Origin: Sphingomonas sp. PP-CE-1A-559
Lineage (GTDB): Bacteria; Pseudomonadota; Alphaproteobacteria; Sphingomonadales; Sphingomonadaceae
Assembly (NCBI RefSeq): GCF_004340965.1
Contig: NZ_SLYA01000001.1
Span: 930,001 to 994,000, forward strand
DNA length: 64,000 nucleotides
Reading direction: 5' to 3'
Under the pieces are notes generated by a model, which did not search any database, was not told the origin of the DNA, and worked only from the letters and a program-made list of their open reading frames with translations. This document shows, one piece after another, positions 60,256 to 64,000 of the stretch (positions are counted from its first letter, which is position 1; each line of letters opens with the position of its first letter). The position numbers and the translations under genes were made by a program.

Positions 60256-61688
60256 AGGTTCACGCCCGACCAGTCACCGCGGCTGATCCGTTCGGCTGCT
60301 TCGGCGATCGCGGACCGGGCGGCTGCGTCGTCGCGGAGTTCGGGGGGGAAGCCCAGTCCGGCATCGATCAGACGCGCGACGACCTCGGCGGGCGTTCCGT
60401 CGCGTGCCGCAGAGGCGAGGCGATCGCCGGCTGGATCGACGATCGGGGTATTGTCGCGGGCACGTTGCATCAGGAACGCTACCCACGCGCCGAGCGCAGT
60501 GACGACGCCCGCGGGCATGCGACCCGCGCGGCGGTTGGCGACGAGTGTATCGCCCAAACGGTAAGGAAGCTTCTGCGAACCGTCCTGCGCGATCTGGTCG
60601 AGCCGGTGGACGATGACCGGGTTGCGAAATCGTTGGAGCACGGCGGCGCGGTAGGCATCCAGGTCGAGGCCGGGGGTGTGGGCTAGCATCGGGATGATGT
60701 CGTCGCGGATCATCGCATCGACGAACCTGGCGAGCGCCGCGTCGTTCATCGCGTCCGCCACGCTCGCTGCGCCGCGTAGCAGGCCGACATAGGCAAGCGT
60801 CGAATGCGCCCCGTTGAGAATCCGCAGCTTCGCTTTCTCGTAGCTGGCGACATCGGTTGTGATCGTGGCGCCGACCGACGCGAGATCGGGACCGAGCGGC
60901 GTGCCGATGTCCTCGATCACCCACTGTGCAAAGGATTCGCGTTGGACCGCGGCGAGGTCTTCGAGCCCGATCGCTTCGGCTACGTCGTCGTAGAGAGCAG
61001 GATCGGACGCGGGCGTGATCGAATCGACCATCGTCGACGGGACGCGCACTTCGCCGGCGATCCAGTCCGCCAGATCCGTATCGCCCACGCGCGCGAAGGC
61101 GACCAGGGCGGCGTGGAGCTTGGCGCCGTTGCTGGCGAGATTGTCGCATGGCATCGGCACGAACGGCGCGATCCCCGCATTCCGGCGCGCGGCGAGGCCT
61201 GCGACTAGCCATCCGACCAGGCTGCGCGGCGTTGTCGTCCCGGCGAGGTCATGGACGATGTCGGCATGCGACAGGTCGAGCGTGCCGTCGGCGGCGAGGC
61301 AATAGCCCTTCTCGGTCACGGTCGACGTCACCAGTCGGACCGCGGGATCGGCGAGCAGTGCGTGCGTTTCGGCTGCGTCGTCGGGCCCGAGGAACCGGCG
61401 ATGCGCGCCGATCACGCGGTTCGACGATTCGGCGTCGCGGATCGCGAGCGTGTAGAGCCCGTCCTGCTCGGCGAGTGCTGCGACCGTCCGCTTGCTGCGC
61501 ATCGAGACTGCGGCGATGCCCCAGCGCGGGTCATTACTCAACAGCGCGTCGATATACGCCGCCTGATGCGCGCGGTGGAATGCGCCAGGCCCGAAATGGA
61601 CGATGCCGATAGAGGGCATCGCGCGGCCTCGCGGGCTCTCGATCGTCGCCGGCAGTTTGTCGAGCGTCGCATGGGTCAGTCGTGTCAA
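60252..61688 (-). CDS. Mannitol dehydrogenase family oxidoreductase (UxuB/UxaB-like)
   Basis: A 478-residue polyol/uronate dehydrogenase of the long-chain mannitol dehydrogenase family. The NAD-binding turn is SIGIVHFGPGAFHRAHQAAYID, with the active-site lysine and asparagine region in EKAKLRILNGAHSTLAYVGLL (KxxxxNxxH). UxuB reduces D-fructuronate to D-mannonate and UxaB reduces D-tagaturonate to D-altronate; the neighbouring altronate dehydratase favours the latter here, with UxuB or mannitol dehydrogenase as alternatives. It overlaps uxaA by four bases (ATGA, 61685-61688) and shares a CTAG stop with the lactonase gene. Confidence 0.87.
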   Translation of the reverse strand: MTRLTHATLDKLPATIESPRGRAMPSIGIVHFGPGAFHRAHQAAYIDALLSNDPRWGIAAVSMRSKRTVAALAEQDGLYTLAIRDAESSNRVIGAHRRFLGPDDAAETHALLADPAVRLVTSTVTEKGYCLAADGTLDLSHADIVHDLAGTTTPRSLVGWLVAGLAARRNAGIAPFVPMPCDNLASNGAKLHAALVAFARVGDTDLADWIAGEVRVPSTMVDSITPASDPALYDDVAEAIGLEDLAAVQRESFAQWVIEDIGTPLGPDLASVGATITTDVASYEKAKLRILNGAHSTLAYVGLLRGAASVADAMNDAALARFVDAMIRDDIIPMLAHTPGLDLDAYRAAVLQRFRNPVIVHRLDQIAQDGSQKLPYRLGDTLVANRRAGRMPAGVVTALGAWVAFLMQRARDNTPIVDPAGDRLASAARDGTPAEVVARLIDAGLGFPPELRDDAAARSAIAEAAERISRGDWSGVNL

Positions 61689-63163
61689 AGCGTTACTCCA
61701 CGTTTCCAGATTGCGATTTCGCGTTCGCCATTGCGCTCGGCGGCGGTCTCTCGACCCGATGCGATCGCGGCGATGCAGTCGAGCAACGCCGTTTCGGCCG
61801 AGGCGAACCCCTGGTCGAGGACCTGTCCGGCGTCGAAATCGATCCAGCCCGGCTTGCGCTGGGCAAGGTCAGTGTTCGACGCGATCTTGATCGTCGGTAC
61901 GGGAAAGCCGAGCGGGGTGCCGCGACCGGTCGTGAACAGGATCACGGTCGCGCCGGCGGCGGCGAGGGCGGTCGAGGATACCGCGTCGTTGCCGGGCGCC
62001 TCCAGCATCGTCAGCCCGTCGGTCCGTGCCTGCGCGCCATAGCCGATGACGTCGGCGATCGGCGATCGGCCGGCTTTCTGCACGGCGCCCAGCGACTTTT
62101 CCTCCAGCGTCGTGATCCCGCCAACGACGTTGCCGGGGGAGGGGTTCTCCGACACTGGCTCGCCGTGGTCGATGAAATATTGCTTGAAGCCGTTCACGAC
62201 GCCGACGATCGCGTCGAACACCGAAACGTCGGCAGCGCGGTTCATCAGCGCCTGTTCCGCACCGAACATCTCGGGGATTTCCGTGAACACCACGCGGCCG
62301 CCGGCGCCGACGACCTCGTCGCTCATCCGGCCCACCAGCGGGTTGGCGGTCAGCCCCGACAAGCCGTCGGACCCGCCGCACTTCACGCCGAGCACGAGCC
62401 GATCGAGCCCGACCTCCTGCCGTTCGCAGGCCGCCAACGCCGCCAGTTCCTCGACCAGCGCGATGCCTTCCTCGACCTCGTCGACGCTCAGCTGTGCCGT
62501 CAGCGTGCGGATCGCCGGGCGTCGCCATGCGGGGATCGCCTCGATCAGCGCGGTGATCTGGTTCTCCTCGCAGCCGAGTCCGACGATCAGCACGCCGCCG
62601 GCATTGGGATGGCAGGCGAGGCTCGCGAGGATCTGGCGCGTGCCGTCGAGATCGTGGCCGAGTTGCGAACAGCCGTGCGGGTGGCTGAACGCGTGGACGC
62701 CGTCGATCTTGCCGGCCAAGGTCGCCCCGGCCTTGGCGGCGATCCGCTCGGCGGTCCGCGCTACGCAGCCGACGGTGGGGAGTATCCAGATCTCGTTGCG
62801 CGTGCCGACCCGACCGTCGGGCCGAACGAAACCGCGAAAGGTCGCATGGCGGGGGGATGTCGCGACCGGCTCGTCCGTCGGGGCAAAGCCGTAATCGAGC
62901 GTGCCGGCCAATCCGGTCGACAGGTTCTGGCTGTGGACATGATCGCCCGGTGCGATGGTGTCCGTCGCCCGCCCGATCGAATAGCCGTATTTCGTCACGT
63001 CCGCCCCGGGTGCGATCGCGTCGAGTGCGATCTTGTGGCCGCGCGGAACGGCCTGCGTCAGGGTGAGCAGGGCGTCGCCGGTATCGATCCGGTCGCCGAT
63101 TTCGCCGTCGCGCAGCAGCGTCGCGACGCTGTCGCCTGCGCGGACTATCACTGCATCGACCAT
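61685..63163 (-). CDS. uxaA: Altronate dehydratase
   Basis: A 492-residue UxaA. The N-terminal SAF domain (VIVRAGDSVATLLRDGEIGDRIDTGD through TKYGYSIGRATDTIAPGDHVHSQNL) precedes the catalytic part with GFVRPDGRVGTRNEIWILPTVGCV, HPHGCSQLG and VLGVKCGGSDGLSGLTANPLVG, which carries the iron-binding cysteines. It dehydrates D-altronate to 2-keto-3-deoxygluconate in galacturonate catabolism. The Met at 63163 has GGAGGG seven bases upstream; an upstream frame is not supported. It is the first gene of a two-gene unit with the dehydrogenase. Confidence 0.93.
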   Translation of the reverse strand: MVDAVIVRAGDSVATLLRDGEIGDRIDTGDALLTLTQAVPRGHKIALDAIAPGADVTKYGYSIGRATDTIAPGDHVHSQNLSTGLAGTLDYGFAPTDEPVATSPRHATFRGFVRPDGRVGTRNEIWILPTVGCVARTAERIAAKAGATLAGKIDGVHAFSHPHGCSQLGHDLDGTRQILASLACHPNAGGVLIVGLGCEENQITALIEAIPAWRRPAIRTLTAQLSVDEVEEGIALVEELAALAACERQEVGLDRLVLGVKCGGSDGLSGLTANPLVGRMSDEVVGAGGRVVFTEIPEMFGAEQALMNRAADVSVFDAIVGVVNGFKQYFIDHGEPVSENPSPGNVVGGITTLEEKSLGAVQKAGRSPIADVIGYGAQARTDGLTMLEAPGNDAVSSTALAAAGATVILFTTGRGTPLGFPVPTIKIASNTDLAQRKPGWIDFDAGQVLDQGFASAETALLDCIAAIASGRETAAERNGEREIAIWKRGVTL

Positions 63164-63368
63164 TCCGAACCCTCCGCCCCGTTTTCCGCGTGCAGGACCG
63201 CATAGTATCAAATCGGCGCGCGACGCACGAATAAAGCTATCTGGGAGCATCATCGGATCGAGCAGGGCGCGCGTGTCTCCGCTACGATTATTGGTAGTTC
63301 AGCGCTTTTTGAGAGCCAACGGCAATGAAGTCCGTGTTTCGACGTGGCTTCAGCCGAGCCCAGGTCGA

Positions 63369-63395
63369 TTGGACCGGTGCATGACACCGGTCCAA
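63369..63395 (-). terminator. Perfect hairpin after the small membrane protein gene
   Basis: TTGGACCGGTG and CACCGGTCCAA form an 11-bp stem with a CATGA loop, four bases past the stop codon on the minus strand. No run of T follows, so it could be a terminator or a protective 3' stem. Confidence 0.55.
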
Positions 63396-63399
63396 CAGA

Positions 63400-63651
63400 T
63401 TAGTTGCTGTCGGAATCGTCGCCATCGTCGATCGCGAGATACAGACCGCCACCGACCGCAACGGCGGCAAGAGCGATGATGATGAAACCACCGTCGGCGA
63501 CCTTGGACTTCTTGACGGTCGGCGTGCCGGCGCGTGCCGACTGGATCGTCGAGAGGCTGGATGCCGGGTTGGCCGGAGCCGCGTTCGCTGCAACTGGTGC
63601 GGCGAGCAGCATGAGGCCAGCCGATGCCGTGGTAAGTGACTTAAGAAACAT
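63400..63651 (-). CDS. Small exported or inner-membrane protein
   Basis: An 83-residue protein of unknown function. It begins with a signal peptide (MFLKSLTTASAGLMLLAAPVAANA), has a short polar middle (SSLSTIQSARAGTPTVKKSKVADGG) and a second hydrophobic helix (FIIIALAAVAVGGGLYLAI), ending in an acidic tail (DDGDDSDSN). The start at 63651 has GGAG five bases upstream. It is monocistronic, with a hairpin after the stop and a CATGAAA/TTTCATG inverted repeat about 50 bases upstream. Similar small proteins are seen in sphingomonads, but I cannot name a family. Confidence 0.72.
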   Translation of the reverse strand: MFLKSLTTASAGLMLLAAPVAANAAPANPASSLSTIQSARAGTPTVKKSKVADGGFIIIALAAVAVGGGLYLAIDDGDDSDSN

Positions 63652-63703
63652 GAAATCTCCACTGTTTGAGTAAGACTTCATCCTAAACCACAAAGTATCT
63701 TAA

Positions 63704-63721
63704 CATGAAATAAGTTTCATG
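63704..63721 (-). promoter_or_regulatory. Inverted repeat CATGAAA-N4-TTTCATG
   Basis: Seven-base perfect arms around TAAG, about 53 bases upstream of the small membrane protein start; a plausible operator. Confidence 0.4.
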
Positions 63722-63830
63722 ATCTAAAGAATGTTCGTCAGACCTAAGTGTCGAAAGAAGCTACGAATTCGCGCGAATACCCGCCAAATCCCGCCCATCG
63801 CGAACGCATCCCGCCCGGGATCTGTTTTGA

Positions 63831-64000
63831 GCTTGGACCTTTAGGCACCTGGGGGGAGCGGCAGGTCAGACGCCGTCGCAAGAACGACTGCAACTGGCCG
63901 AACATATTTTCAAAGGGGGGTCCGGCCTACCGGCATCTCGCGAAGAAGCCAGGACTTGTCCGGCTTAAAAATGGCTCCCTGAGTACGTCGCAAACTGCAT
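63831..64000 (+). pseudogene. Possible degenerate LuxR-type helix-turn-helix remnant
   Basis: One frame reads QTPSQERLQLAEHIFKGGSG and then runs into stop TAA. The next frame, across a GGGGGG run, reads AYRHLAKKPGLVRLKNGSL followed by STSQTA up to the window end. Together they resemble the order of LuxR DNA-binding domains (LTPRE...A..I..G.S...IAK.LG....V...KN...KL...SQ.A) with a frameshift and a gap. This is a weak visual match, and the sequence is cut by the window edge. Confidence 0.25.

Larger units (their letters stand above)
63652..64000. other. 349-bp region with no intact gene
   Basis: It holds the upstream region of the small membrane protein gene with an inverted repeat (63704-63721). 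Near the window edge there is a possible broken LuxR-like helix-turn-helix (63831-64000). Otherwise nothing is recognised. Confidence 0.6.

Overview
The window looks like chromosomal DNA of a Sphingomonas-type alphaproteobacterium. Supporting signs are high GC content with strong third-position GC, a ribosomal protein S9 with a long N-terminal extension, a TonB-dependent receptor with neighbouring TPR/aspartyl-hydroxylase genes, an UrcA-family protein, a UbiK-type ubiquinone accessory factor, candidate EcfG (general stress) promoters and non-phosphorylative L-fucose catabolism. No phage integrase, transposase, CRISPR array or rRNA was seen. Two tRNAs are present (Gln-UUG and Gly-CCC).

Region 1 to 18.8 kb is mostly housekeeping. 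It holds the 5' part of gyrA, yaaA, an Lrp regulator, a soluble histidine kinase translationally coupled to a polysaccharide deacetylase, the rplM-rpsI operon, heme A synthase, a MerC-domain protein with a Fur/Zur regulator, dxs with a tiny membrane protein, tlyA, tspO, ubiK, a YbjN protein and proC. Region 18.8 to 26.9 kb holds a GH10 xylanase with a LacI-type operator over its promoter, a ClC antiporter, an L,D-transpeptidase, a metallo-beta-lactamase-fold hydrolase and an S9 peptidase. Region 27 to 34.3 kb is an accessory locus: a 1032-residue TonB-dependent receptor, a P-loop sulfotransferase-like protein, a small secreted cysteine-containing protein and two convergent paralogues that join TPR repeats to an aspartyl/asparaginyl beta-hydroxylase-like domain.

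Region 34.5 to 38.8 kb has the two tRNAs, ilvE, a MarR regulator, a GAF-GGDEF diguanylate cyclase with a small overlapping upstream gene, and an IclR regulator. Region 38.9 to 45.6 kb is an L-fucose catabolic cluster: a five-gene operon (dehydrogenase, hydrolase, dehydratase, dehydrogenase, fucP), a divergent mutarotase and lldD. The pathway ends in pyruvate plus L-lactate, which explains lldD. The expected lactonase step is best matched by an amidohydrolase 14 kb away (59.4 kb), next to a uronate pair (uxuB/uxaB-like and uxaA). Region 45.6 to 51 kb holds a UvrD/PcrA helicase, a GFA protein, an UrcA protein and a Pho-box-preceded phosphate transporter. Region 51 to 58.4 kb is a glycosyltransferase island centred on a fused sucrose-phosphate synthase/phosphatase with an EcfG-like promoter.

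At least five families of intergenic inverted-repeat elements are scattered through the window. Family A is confined to 1-12 kb and family B to 48-57 kb; C and D have two copies each and E one. One copy of C supplies the stop codon of tlyA.
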